Below are positions 53,106 to 61,684 of a DNA stretch of 64,000 nt, piece by piece. Positions within the stretch are counted from its first letter, which is position 1. Every line of letters begins with the position of its first letter. This DNA is from Anaerolineae bacterium. GTDB taxonomy: Bacteria; Chloroflexota; Anaerolineae; 4572-78; J111. The stretch spans positions 18,035 through 82,034 of the forward strand of contig JAHDWA010000031.1 of assembly GCA_023382535.1 (NCBI GenBank). The letters run 5' to 3'. Below the pieces are notes generated by a model. That model was not told the origin of the DNA. It ran no database searches and saw only the letters and a program-made list of their open reading frames with translations. Made by a program: the position numbers and the translations under genes.

Positions 53106-53174
53106 ATGCAAGCTGAACGATATTACCAACACAATGCAGGGCAGGCTCGTCTGAGTTTGGAGGCGGCTCGATGA
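53106..53174 (+). CDS. Candidate 22-codon leader ORF overlapping the YdjM-like start
   Basis: ATG at 53106 follows GGGGG and opens a 22-residue frame (MQAERYYQHNAGQARLSLEA, then AR). It stops in an ATGA overlap with the next gene, whose ribosome site GGAGG lies inside this ORF. The arrangement would couple translation. It could equally be the remnant of a longer gene. Confidence 0.35.
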   Translation: MQAERYYQHNAGQARLSLEAAR

Positions 53175-53752
53175 CCGGCTCAACTCACGTGGTTATTGCC
53201 GTTGCTGCTACCCTGTGCTGCGGAGCCTATACCGGCCACACGCCTGACGCCTCCGGCTGGATTTTTATTATCCTCGGCAGCCTGGCCCCCGACATAGACT
53301 CTGGCGGGGCCACCATTGCCCGGCCGGGCGCGTTATTCGGTCGCCTGCTCCCCCGCCGGCTCGCCAAGTGGCTAGACACCACCGGCTTGGCTTTCTCTCG
53401 CCTGATCCGCTTGCTGCTGGGACACCGCCGTGCCACCCACTGGCTTATCTGGGCTGTTGGGTTAATGCTGCTAGGTCATGAAGTGGGTATGGACTGGTTA
53501 TGGTGGTTTGGTTTTGGCTACTTGTGGCACATCCTGGCCGATTTCTGTACAAAAGCTGGCGTACCCCTGGCCGGTCCGTTTTGGACTAAAAATATGAGGT
53601 GGTCGCCCTTGAAAACTGGGGCCTGGCCGGAACCGGCGCTGGCTACGGCTCTCTGGGGATTTATCCTGTGGCAGTGGGCAGAGCTGCTGGCGGGTTCGGC
53701 CCAGGATTGGATAGACCGCCTTGCTCATACTGTTCTGGCTGTTATCATCTAG
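53171..53752 (+). CDS. YdjM-like membrane-bound metal-dependent hydrolase family
   Basis: This membrane protein of 193 residues belongs to the LexA-regulated, inner-membrane YdjM type (PF04307). Family marks are the N-terminal His in STHVVIAVAATL, the acidic LGSLAPDIDSGGA, HRRATHWLIW with paired His, and GYLWHILADFCTKAGVPLAGPF near the end. About four hydrophobic segments are seen. Homologues are annotated as putative hydrolases, but activity is not established in general. GGAGGCGGCTCG precedes the ATG. The gene converges on hsdM with a 20-bp gap. Confidence 0.82.
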   Translation: MTGSTHVVIAVAATLCCGAYTGHTPDASGWIFIILGSLAPDIDSGGATIARPGALFGRLLPRRLAKWLDTTGLAFSRLIRLLLGHRRATHWLIWAVGLMLLGHEVGMDWLWWFGFGYLWHILADFCTKAGVPLAGPFWTKNMRWSPLKTGAWPEPALATALWGFILWQWAELLAGSAQDWIDRLAHTVLAVII

Positions 53753-53772
53753 ATCGGCTCAGGTAGCTGCGA

Positions 53773-55272
53773 CTATCTGGACAGTCGTTTCTTCGCAATT
53801 TCCTGCCCCTTCTCCAAGTCAACCACAATTGCCCGGAATTGTTCCAATGCGGTTTCCAGCTCCTCGACAATCTCGACTGCCAGCCTGTCTGGATCGAGCT
53901 GCGTAGCAGGCTTGGCCAAATTGTCGTCGCCCAGCCAGAAAATATCCAGATTCACTTTGTCACGGGCCAGCAACTCCTCGTAGGGATAGCAGCGCCAGCG
54001 GCCCTGCGGGTTGGCCTCCGACCAGGTGGCGGTACGTTCCTGGCGATTAGCCGGGTTAAAGCAGGCCACGAAATCGTCCAAATCGGCACGGGCAAGCGGA
54101 TTTTGCTTGAGCGTAAAATTCTGGTTGGTGCGCAAATCATAAATCCACAACGCCTCTGTCCCAGGTCTTTCGCTGACCGGCCGGGCATCGAAAAAGAGCA
54201 CGTTAGCCTTAACCCCTTGAGCGTAAAAAATACCCGCCGGCAAGCGCAGCAGCGTATGCACATCGGTGTGGTCGAGAAGCTTGCGGCGGATGGTTTCACC
54301 CGCGCCGCCCTCAAACAGCACATTATCCGGCGCCACCATGGCTGCTCTACCGCCCGGCTTGAGCAAGGTTTTGACATGCTGGATAAAATTGAGCTGCTTA
54401 TTGCTGGTCGCGGCCCAAAAATCGTCACGGACAATAGTCTGGGTTTCGCGGCGTGTTTCACCGGCAGCCGGAGTGAAGGTCGCGCTGCCTTTTTTGCCAA
54501 AAGGTGGGTTGGTCAGCACCAAATCGAACTGCTCCCCAGGGGCAGCTAATAAGCTGTCGCCGACGCTGATCGGACTGGCGGCGCTGTCGGCGCCGATACC
54601 GTGCAGATAAAGATTCATCACGCCCAGGCGCGCGGTGTTGTCTACAATCTCCCAGCCGCGCAGGGCCTCGTGGCGAAGGTGATGGTATTGTTCAGGGTCG
54701 AGTGGGCTATACTGCTTGAGGATATAGTCATACGCGGCCAGTAAAAAGCCGCCGGTGCCCGCGGCCGGGTCGGCGATACGCTGGCCGGGAGCGGGCTGCA
54801 TAACCTCGACGATGGCCTGGATCAGCGGCCGGGGGGTGAAATATTGGCCCGCGCCCGATTTGGTGTCTTGGGCGTTCTTTTCCAGCAGCCCTTCGTAGAT
54901 CGTCGCCTTTACGTCGAGACCGAAGCCGGTCCAACGCTCTTTGTCAATCAGGGCCAGCAGCCGTTCCAGCTTGGCCGGGTCGGTGATTTTGTTCCGGGCC
55001 TGACGGAAAATTGTCGTCACCAACCCGGTGCCCTGGCCCAATTCGGCCAGAATGTGACCATAGTGGCCGGCCAGGGCCTCTCCTTTAAGGGGAATCAAGG
55101 TGGACCAACTCAACTCTGGTGGAATGGCCTCGGTTTGGCCGCGCTCATCGGCCATTTTGAGAAAGAGCAGGTAGGTCAACTGCTCCAGATAATCGCCATA
55201 CGACACCCCGTCGTCACGCAGAATGTGGCAGTAGTTCCAAACCCGCTGGACAATGGTGGAGAGTTCGGACAT
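53773..55272 (-). CDS. hsdM: Type I restriction-modification N6-adenine methyltransferase (HsdM), apparently orphan
   Basis: This DNA methyltransferase of 499 residues has the N-terminal HsdM helical domain (SYGDYLEQLTYLLFLKMADE), SAM motif I ADPAAGTGGFLLAAYDY from 167, and catalytic NPPFGKKG at 255-262, followed by VAPDNVLFEGGAGETIRRKL. The C-terminal 40 residues form a coiled-coil-like segment (IVEELETALEQFRAIVVDL). hsdS would normally follow. Here the downstream neighbour is the convergent ydjM-like gene, and no hsdR or hsdS is present. It is preceded by eamA with an 18-bp gap. Without HsdS it should lack sequence specificity unless one is encoded elsewhere. Confidence 0.92.
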   Translation of the reverse strand: MSELSTIVQRVWNYCHILRDDGVSYGDYLEQLTYLLFLKMADERGQTEAIPPELSWSTLIPLKGEALAGHYGHILAELGQGTGLVTTIFRQARNKITDPAKLERLLALIDKERWTGFGLDVKATIYEGLLEKNAQDTKSGAGQYFTPRPLIQAIVEVMQPAPGQRIADPAAGTGGFLLAAYDYILKQYSPLDPEQYHHLRHEALRGWEIVDNTARLGVMNLYLHGIGADSAASPISVGDSLLAAPGEQFDLVLTNPPFGKKGSATFTPAAGETRRETQTIVRDDFWAATSNKQLNFIQHVKTLLKPGGRAAMVAPDNVLFEGGAGETIRRKLLDHTDVHTLLRLPAGIFYAQGVKANVLFFDARPVSERPGTEALWIYDLRTNQNFTLKQNPLARADLDDFVACFNPANRQERTATWSEANPQGRWRCYPYEELLARDKVNLDIFWLGDDNLAKPATQLDPDRLAVEIVEELETALEQFRAIVVDLEKGQEIAKKRLSR

Positions 55273-55290
55273 GGAGATGACTCCTTGCAG

Positions 55291-56247
55291 TTATGCTTTT
55301 GTTACATCATAGGTGTAACGCCGGGCCAGGATCACTCCGCCGAGAGCCAGCAATCCGCCCCCGATTTGAAGTAAGGTCAGGGTTTCGCCCAGCAGGAGCC
55401 AGGCCATTAGCAGCGCCAGGGGTGGTGTCAGGTTGGAGTAAAGCGAGGTGCGGGTACTGCCCAGCCGGGACACGCCGTAATTCCAGAAAAAATAAGCCAG
55501 GGTAATGCCAAAAACGCCTGAAAAGATGAGTGAACTCCAGGCCGTCAGGGAGATGGTTTCCCACTCCAGGTGAGCCAGCGGCGGGATGGATAGGAGCACC
55601 AGGGGGATAACTCCGATGGCGGTGGTAAAGCTGGTCACGGTAATGGAGGGGTAATTGCGCAGCATGCGCCGGCTGATCAGAGTATAGAGCGACCAGCACA
55701 GCGTTGCGCCCAAAATCAGCGCATCGCCGACCCAGGTTGCCCCGCCGAAGTGGAGCTGAGTTGGGTGACTGCCTCCCCAAATGATCAAGCTAATCCCGGC
55801 CAGGGAGAGAGCCACACCCAGCCAGCCGCCCGGCGTAACCTTTTCGGTGCCGGTCAGGGTGCCAATCAGGGCGATCCAGGCCGGGACGGTAGCCAGGATC
55901 AAGGAAGCGTTATCGGCGCTGGTGCGAGCAATGCCAAAAATGAAGCAGAGTTGATACGAGGTATTGCCTAGCAGTCCCAAAATGACCAGGCGGCCAAGGT
56001 GCTGGCGCTGGAATTTAAGGGAATAGCCCAGGGTCGGAACCAGAGCGAGCATTAACCCGGCAGCCAGGGCCATACGCAAACCATTGAATGCCAGGGGCGG
56101 TAATTCAGCTAAAGCGAACTTGACCAGGGAAAAGTTGATGCTCCAAAAGAGGATGGTCAGCAGGAGCAGCCCATCGGCCCAGGTGAAGTTCTTCCAGGGG
56201 GCGGCATCTAGCAAATCAACCCGTCCCAAATTGGCGGTCGCCGGCAT
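55291..56247 (-). CDS. EamA/DMT-superfamily transporter
   Basis: This integral membrane exporter-like protein is about 318 residues with two EamA repeats, ten helices in all (start of repeat 1: [20 protein letters not shown]; repeat 2: [20 protein letters not shown]). Such proteins export amino acids, metabolites or drugs. ATG at 56247 overlaps the 3' end of upp by 32 bp. An upstream ATG at 56292 would overlap more and has no clear ribosome site. It sits inside the selD-protease-upp-eamA-hsdM run. The substrate cannot be inferred, but upp next door makes nucleobases a reasonable guess. Confidence 0.85.
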   Translation of the reverse strand: MPATANLGRVDLLDAAPWKNFTWADGLLLLTILFWSINFSLVKFALAELPPLAFNGLRMALAAGLMLALVPTLGYSLKFQRQHLGRLVILGLLGNTSYQLCFIFGIARTSADNASLILATVPAWIALIGTLTGTEKVTPGGWLGVALSLAGISLIIWGGSHPTQLHFGGATWVGDALILGATLCWSLYTLISRRMLRNYPSITVTSFTTAIGVIPLVLLSIPPLAHLEWETISLTAWSSLIFSGVFGITLAYFFWNYGVSRLGSTRTSLYSNLTPPLALLMAWLLLGETLTLLQIGGGLLALGGVILARRYTYDVTKA

Positions 56248-56842
56248 CGCCCAGGCCGGGCACAATGTAGCCGATCTCGTTGAGGCGTTCATCTACGGCG
56301 GCGATGTGGATATCCACATCCGGGTGGGCGTCGTGCAGAGTTTTTATACCTTCCGGTGCAGCAATAATGCCCATGTATTTGATCCGCTGCGCTCCCCACT
56401 TTTTCAGAATATCAACCGTAGCCGAGGCTGAGCCGCCGGTTGCCAGCATAGGGTCAAGTACAATGCAGACCTGCACGGTCGGCGAGACGGGTAGTTTGTT
56501 GTAGTATTGCACCGGCTTTAAGGTGCGTTCGTCTCGAAACAGACCGATGTGCCATACTTCGCTGCCCGGCATCATTTCCCACACGCCCTCAACCATCCCC
56601 AGCCCCGCCCGCAAGACCGGCACCAGTCCGATTTGCTCCTGTAAAAAAGCTCCCGGCGCCTGGCCCATCGGCGTTTCTACGGTGGTCGGCGCGAGGGCCA
56701 AATCACGAGTGGCTTCATAAGCCAGCAGAATTGCAATCTCGCGGATCAATTCGCGGAATTTTTTGGGTTTGGTTTCTCTATCGCGTAAGATGGTCAGTTT
56801 ATGCTTTACCAGAGGATGAGAGGACTCATAAACATTTCTCAT
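56216..56842 (-). CDS. upp: Uracil phosphoribosyltransferase
   Basis: This salvage enzyme makes UMP from uracil and PRPP. It is 208 residues, normal length. It has the N-terminal [20 protein letters not shown], the loop [12 protein letters not shown], the PRPP motif [19 protein letters not shown] and the uracil-binding end [17 protein letters not shown]. It starts 20 bp after the protease gene and its end overlaps eamA, indicating one transcript. Confidence 0.96.
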   Translation of the reverse strand: MRNVYESSHPLVKHKLTILRDRETKPKKFRELIREIAILLAYEATRDLALAPTTVETPMGQAPGAFLQEQIGLVPVLRAGLGMVEGVWEMMPGSEVWHIGLFRDERTLKPVQYYNKLPVSPTVQVCIVLDPMLATGGSASATVDILKKWGAQRIKYMGIIAAPEGIKTLHDAHPDVDIHIAAVDERLNEIGYIVPGLGDAGDRQFGTG

Positions 56843-56862
56843 TTATGCCTCGCTGTAAGGTA

Positions 56863-57975
56863 TTAATTTCCCGATGGACCGGAGACCGGGATGGGGACAG
56901 TCTCGCCGCTGGCCGCGGCAATCCAGGGATTGAGCAGGTTTTGAGCGGCCGCCGCCGGGATAGCAAAAGCAATGCCCTCGGCCACGCCGCGGTCCTCACT
57001 CTCGCGGATGATGAAGGTGTTGATCCCAATTACCTCGCCCTTGTTATTCACCAGCGGCCCACCGGAACTGCCCCGGTTGATGGCGGCATCGGTTTGAATC
57101 AGGCCGTCAATGACATGCTGGTTGATTTCCAGCGCCCGATTTAAGCCGCTGATAATGCCAAAACTGACCGAGCTGGGGAAGTCTCCTAAGGGGCTGCCGA
57201 TGGCGTACACGCCCTGGCCCGGACGGACTGCCGCCGAGTCACCCCAAATAATCGCCGGCAGATCAGTCACGCCGACTTTCAAAACGGCTAAATCCTGGGT
57301 TGGGTCAGACGTAATCAGTTGCGCCTCGACCATTTGGCCGTTAGCCAGAACGACGTTCAACAGCCCGGCATTTTCGATAACGTGATGGTTGGTAGCAATA
57401 AAGCCCCGGCTGTCCACTATCACCCCGGAGCCGACAACGCGGGCGTCGGCAGGATTGACCGAAAAAGTCTGCGGCTGCTGGTTGATGACCGTCACCACCG
57501 AGGGAATAATTTGGGCAATAAGATCCTCCGTGGAGGCTGTGGCGACCGGTTCAGGGGTGGGTGTGGGGGTTGAGGTTGCCACGGGCATCGGCGTTGGCGT
57601 GGGTAAGGGTGTTGGAGTGGGTGTGCTGCGCCAGAAGGCCACCTCGGAGTCGTTGGCCCATAGAATGAGCCCGCCACCCATCATTCCCCCCAGAATGCCG
57701 CCCAGGACAAAAACTATCCCCAGCATAGATAACAGCAAGCAGCCACTGGATGATCCACTCCAGTGCAGTCCGCCAATCAAAGGGAGAAAAGCTGACTTCG
57801 TTGGACTAACCTGGTTCTTCATTACTGTGGAGATTTGGCGGGTCCTATCAACGGCTGGCTGGTTATGGGTGCTGGCATGGCGGGCGCGGGCAATGTTGAT
57901 TGGGTTGACGACATGGGCGTCGCTGTCATTGGAGCGAGGCGGTGGGATGCTGCTGGGAGTAGAAGGTTCTGTCAT
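56863..57975 (-). CDS. Membrane-anchored trypsin-like serine protease (HtrA-like, no PDZ)
   Basis: This 370-residue protein has a cytosolic head of about 75 residues, one helix (79-106, Gly-rich), a Thr/Pro linker (STPTPTPLPTPTPMPVATST) and a chymotrypsin-fold protease. The triad is His198 in TNHHVIEN, Asp228 in TQDLAVLKV and Ser304 in GSSGGPLV, so it should be active. The protein ends right after the protease domain, without the PDZ domain usual in DegP/DegS. The ATG at 57975 touches the selD stop with no spacing, so it is probably translated by re-initiation. Protein quality control at the outer face is the expected role. Confidence 0.9.
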   Translation of the reverse strand: MTEPSTPSSIPPPRSNDSDAHVVNPINIARARHASTHNQPAVDRTRQISTVMKNQVSPTKSAFLPLIGGLHWSGSSSGCLLLSMLGIVFVLGGILGGMMGGGLILWANDSEVAFWRSTPTPTPLPTPTPMPVATSTPTPTPEPVATASTEDLIAQIIPSVVTVINQQPQTFSVNPADARVVGSGVIVDSRGFIATNHHVIENAGLLNVVLANGQMVEAQLITSDPTQDLAVLKVGVTDLPAIIWGDSAAVRPGQGVYAIGSPLGDFPSSVSFGIISGLNRALEINQHVIDGLIQTDAAINRGSSGGPLVNNKGEVIGINTFIIRESEDRGVAEGIAFAIPAAAAQNLLNPWIAAASGETVPIPVSGPSGN

Positions 57976-59034
57976 TTAGGCTACAACCTCGATGCCGCTG
58001 CCGGCGACAACCTGTCCAACCACCCAGGCCGGCTGGTTCTGCTCAGTGCAGATACTTTGAAAGTCGGCCAATCGTACAGCCGGGATGGCCAAGAGCAAAC
58101 CCCCGGATGTCTGGGGGTCCCACAGCAACCACTGGTGGTCGTCGGGGATAGTGGGGGCAAAAGTAACATCTTTTTCAAAAAACATCTTGTTATTCGACGC
58201 GCCCCCCGGAAAAATGAACTGGGCAGCGTACTCCGCTGCGCCCTCGAGCAGGGGAATCTGGCTCAACTGGAGCAACAGTTTGCTGTTTGACGCCTGGGCC
58301 ATCTCCATTCCATGTCCCAGCAGCCCGAAGCCGGTTATATCTGTCACCGCTTTGATCCCGCCCACGGTCTGTCCGGCCTGAGCCGCTGCCCGGTTAAGGC
58401 GCTTCATGGAAGCAACCATCCCGGCGACGTGGACCGGGTCGGCCAGACCGCGCTTGAGGGCCGTGCTGATGGTGCCCGTGCCGAGCGGCTTGGTCAGCAC
58501 CAGCGCATCGCCCGGTTTGGCCCCACCTTTGGTAAAGATTCGCTCCGGATGGACCAGGCCGGTCACGGCCAGGCCGTACTTCGGCTCGTCGTCGGTAACC
58601 GTGTGGCCGCCGGCAATGATCGCCCCGGCCTCGATCACTTTTTCGGCCCCGCCGCGCAGGATTTCGGTGATGAGGGCCGGTTCCATATCGGCCGGAAACG
58701 CGCCGACATTCAGGGCAAAGGTCACTTCCCCGCCCATGGCGTACACGTCGCTCATGGAGTTAGCCGCGGCAATCGCGCCGTAATCGTAGGGATCATCCAC
58801 CACCGGCGTGAAGAAATCTATGGTGTTGATGATGGCCTGCTGTTCGTTCAGCTTATAGACCGCCGCATCGTCGGCCAGGCCCAAACCGACCAACAGATTA
58901 GCCGGGCTGTTGCCGTTAAATAGATTGTGCAAAGGACGCAGCACCTGCGTCAAAGCCTCGGGGGCCATTTTGCTGGCTCAACCCGCGCATTTGGCCAGGG
59001 CGGTCAATTTAATTTTCTCGCCGGTCAAAGCCAT
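57976..59034 (-). CDS. selD: Selenide, water dikinase SelD, a selenoprotein with in-frame UGA (Sec19)
   Basis: SelD makes selenophosphate from selenide and ATP for selenocysteine and selenouridine synthesis. A plain reading finds 330 codons from ATG 58968, but that lacks the catalytic N-terminus. Continuing upstream in frame gives 22 more codons to ATG 59034: MALTGEKIKLTALAKCAG, then UGA (58978-58980), then ASKMAPEALTQVL. The UGA falls exactly on the catalytic Cys17 position of E. coli SelD, and Lys22 matches its essential Lys20. The rest shows VGLGLADDAAVY, NTIDFFTPVVDDPYDYG, GGHTVTDDEPKYG and DITGFGLLGHGMEM. Length with the extension is 352 residues, normal for the family. The organism must therefore encode selB, selA and a Sec tRNA elsewhere. 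Confidence 0.93.
58951..58980 (-). promoter_or_regulatory. Sec UGA codon and candidate bacterial SECIS hairpin in selD
   Basis: After the UGA (58978-58980), the mRNA can fold a stem GGCC/GGCU with loop CCCGA (bases +12 to +24). A bulged U11 and two further A-U pairs lie below it. A bulged U beneath a short apical helix recalls the SelB-binding element of E. coli fdhF. The fold is inferred by eye. Confidence 0.5.
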
Positions 59035-59074
59035 CACCCCCGTTCTAATAATTAATAGTGAATAGTCAATTGTT

Positions 59075-59106
59075 AATTGTCAATGATCTGCCAGTCATTG
59101 ACAATT
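59075..59106. repeat. GTCAATT/GTCAATG inverted repeat upstream of selD
   Basis: A perfect 12-bp stem (59075-59086 with 59095-59106) has an 8-nt loop. Its left flank holds period-7 words GTCAATT, GTTAATT and GTCAATG (59065-59085). It lies between comEC and selD and may act as a terminator of comEC or as a leader structure. Confidence 0.7.
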
Positions 59107-59122
59107 GACAGTGCTCTCATCC

Positions 59123-59150
59123 ATTTTACTCTATTCTAAAAGTAACGCAA
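59123..59150 (-). promoter_or_regulatory. Possible promoter of the selD operon
   Basis: On the minus strand TTGCGT (59145-59150), a 16-nt spacer and TAAAAT (59123-59128). If used, the GTCAATT hairpin would lie in the leader of selD. Confidence 0.4.
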
Positions 59151-59171
59151 ACGGGTTAAAAAATTAAGACT

Positions 59172-61556
59172 TCACCGGCCCGTCTCCACCCACAGCCGCT
59201 CGCCATCGGTGCTGAACTCAACCGTGCCCTGTTCGTCGGTGCGGAACACGGTCAGGCCATGCTCGGCGTAACGCTCCATCACCTCTGGCGAGGGATGCCC
59301 GAAATCATTATCCTTGCCCACCGAAATGACCACGACCTGCGGATTGACCGCCTCCAGAAAGGCTTCGCTAGAGGAGGTTTTGCTGCCGTGGTGGGCGCTT
59401 TTGAGGACAGTGGCGGCCAGTGGAGCCTGCTGCCACACGAGGTTACGCTCGACGGGTTCTTCAATGTCTCCGGGCAGTAAAAAGCTGATCCGGCCCATTT
59501 GCAGCCGCATGACAACCGAGTGATTATTGGGATCATCTTCGCGGACAGCGGCCGGACCGGGGTTCAACAGGGTGGCGGTGATGCCGCGACCCAAGCTGAG
59601 TTCCATCCCGGCCTGGCTGATGGTCGGCGTAAGCTGAGCTTTGGCCAGTTGGGTTTCCCACTCCCGGTAAAGGGCGCTGTCGGTGCCGACATCGGGAATG
59701 AGGATTTGCTCCACCTGGTAGCGGTCTAACAGGGGCGGCAGGCCGGCCAGGTGGTCGGCATCGGGGTGGGTATTGACAACCATATCCAGCGAGTGATCCC
59801 AAAAGGGCATCTGTTGGCCCAGCCGCCATGCCAGATCGGTGGCGGTGGGGCCGCCGTCAATGAGGATTTGGCGGCCATCAGGAGTGGTGATGAGAATGGC
59901 GTCGCCCTGGCCGACATCCAGAAAGGCCACGTGCAGGCGGCCGTCGGGCAGGGAGAGCACTGCCAGCCAGACAAGCAGCGCGCCGGCTGCTGCCCCGCCC
60001 AACCATAATCGCGTCGTGGCCGAACCGATTTCAGGGAGGTGAAACCGAGGCTGCACTTCTTTTTCCGCTCGCGGACGGTGGGCTGACCAGATACCCGCAC
60101 CGAGGGCGGCGTACAGCAAAACCAGCAGCCACAGCGGAAGCGTACCCAGGTCAAGCGAGGCGTAGGGCAGGCGGCCGGTCAACTCGACCATCCAGACTGA
60201 CCAGGCCAGCGGCAGCCAGACCAGCCAGCCGAGCGCCACTCCCAGCGGCAGCCAGATCATTCCGGCCAGGGTCGCCAGGCCGCCGACCATCATAATCGGC
60301 GGCTGAACCGGCAAGATTAATAGATTGGTCAGCAGGGAGACCAAGGACAGGCGGCCAAAATGATAGACGATGAGCGGCCCGGTGATAATCTGTGCGGCCA
60401 GGGTGACGATGATGAGTTCGCTGAACAGGGCCATGGCCAGGCCGACCTGTTCGGTTTTGAGTAGATGTTGCAGCAGACCAAAGACCCCACGCTCCAGAGG
60501 CGGCACCAGCAGGATCAGGCCCAGAGTAGCCACAAAGCTGAGTTGAAAACCAACATCCCAGAGGATGAGCGGATTGAGCAGGGTCAGCACAAAGCCGGAG
60601 AAGATGAGCGAGTTGAGGGCCAATCCTGGACGCCCCACCCAGATTGCCAGCACCCACACGAGGCCCATCACCGCCGCCCGGCTGACCGCTGCGTCTGCGC
60701 CGACCAGGAAGGTGTAAATGATAATGCCGGTCATCGCCAGCGGCGGCGCGTACCGTTTACCGAGAATTTTTTGCCCCAGGAGTAAAAAAATCCCGGCAAT
60801 CAGTGAAATATTGCTGCCCGAAATAACGATAATATGGGAGGTGCCGGTCAAGTTAAAAGCCTCGTACAGGCCCTTGGGGATGCCGGTTTCGATGCCCAGG
60901 AGGATACCGTTGAGCAGAGAGGCGTAAGGTTCGCCCAGGATACGATTGATGGTTTGGGCGGCGCGGGTTTTGAAGGCCAGCATGGCGGCCCAGAACCGAT
61001 TGCCTTGGTTGCTCTCGATCAGTTCAAGGTGAGGCCGTCGCACCAGCGAATGGATGCCGAAGCGGGCCAGGTAATCCTTATAGTTGAAGTTCTCCAGAAC
61101 CGGGGGTGTTTCCAATTTGCCGCTGACCGCCAGCCGGTCGCCGTAAAAATACTCCGGGTAGCGCGGTGCGCGGACAAGGAGCAGGCCGGCTACGGGCTGG
61201 GTACTCCCTTTAAGTTGAAGCGTCTCGGCTTTAAGCCGGAAATTGATGTAGGTATCGCGCACGTCTGGCTCGTCAACGACGACGCCGGTGATTTTGACCG
61301 GCGCAGACGAGTCGTTATAAAAAGGCAGATCGCCTTCAGTAAAAATGGGTTGGAAGAAGAGGAGGCGAAAGGCGCCCGCCAGGAAGCCCACCGCGATGAC
61401 GGCTCCCGTGCGGGTGCGTGGATTCTGCCCGTAGAGCCACAGCGCGCCCAGCGCGGGTAGGGCTGCCAAAACAAGAACGAACCAGGGAAAATTCAGCCAG
61501 CGTGCCAGAGCAATACCGGCCAACCAGGCGAGGCCAAAACGGATAAGCGGGGTCAT
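59172..61556 (-). CDS. comEC: ComEC/Rec2-family DNA uptake channel
   Basis: This inner-membrane channel takes single-stranded DNA into the cell during transformation. It has 794 residues. The N-terminal part has three hydrophobic segments and an OB-like DUF4131 region (KITGVVVDEPDVRDTYINFR). The Competence domain spans about 200-500 (LLNGILLGIETGIPKGLYEA, HIIVISGSNISLIAG, DAAVSRAAVMG). A C-terminal metallo-beta-lactamase domain follows, with VAFLDVGQGDAILI, DGGPTA, NTHPDADHLAG (about 590-600) and KSAHHGSKTSSSEAF, so the nuclease-like site is intact. AGGAATCG precedes the ATG. comEA is not in this window. Natural competence is possible but not shown. Confidence 0.93.
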   Translation of the reverse strand: MTPLIRFGLAWLAGIALARWLNFPWFVLVLAALPALGALWLYGQNPRTRTGAVIAVGFLAGAFRLLFFQPIFTEGDLPFYNDSSAPVKITGVVVDEPDVRDTYINFRLKAETLQLKGSTQPVAGLLLVRAPRYPEYFYGDRLAVSGKLETPPVLENFNYKDYLARFGIHSLVRRPHLELIESNQGNRFWAAMLAFKTRAAQTINRILGEPYASLLNGILLGIETGIPKGLYEAFNLTGTSHIIVISGSNISLIAGIFLLLGQKILGKRYAPPLAMTGIIIYTFLVGADAAVSRAAVMGLVWVLAIWVGRPGLALNSLIFSGFVLTLLNPLILWDVGFQLSFVATLGLILLVPPLERGVFGLLQHLLKTEQVGLAMALFSELIIVTLAAQIITGPLIVYHFGRLSLVSLLTNLLILPVQPPIMMVGGLATLAGMIWLPLGVALGWLVWLPLAWSVWMVELTGRLPYASLDLGTLPLWLLVLLYAALGAGIWSAHRPRAEKEVQPRFHLPEIGSATTRLWLGGAAAGALLVWLAVLSLPDGRLHVAFLDVGQGDAILITTPDGRQILIDGGPTATDLAWRLGQQMPFWDHSLDMVVNTHPDADHLAGLPPLLDRYQVEQILIPDVGTDSALYREWETQLAKAQLTPTISQAGMELSLGRGITATLLNPGPAAVREDDPNNHSVVMRLQMGRISFLLPGDIEEPVERNLVWQQAPLAATVLKSAHHGSKTSSSEAFLEAVNPQVVVISVGKDNDFGHPSPEVMERYAEHGLTVFRTDEQGTVEFSTDGERLWVETGR

Positions 61557-61684
61557 GGACGATTCCTGTGTAGTTCAATTTGGGGACGGTTGGTAGATAA
61601 GGTTGATAAATTCTCCGGTCTTCCGGCGAATATTTAATTTTTTGTTTTATGGATGGAGCAGCCGATCACTTGGATTAAAAGGCT

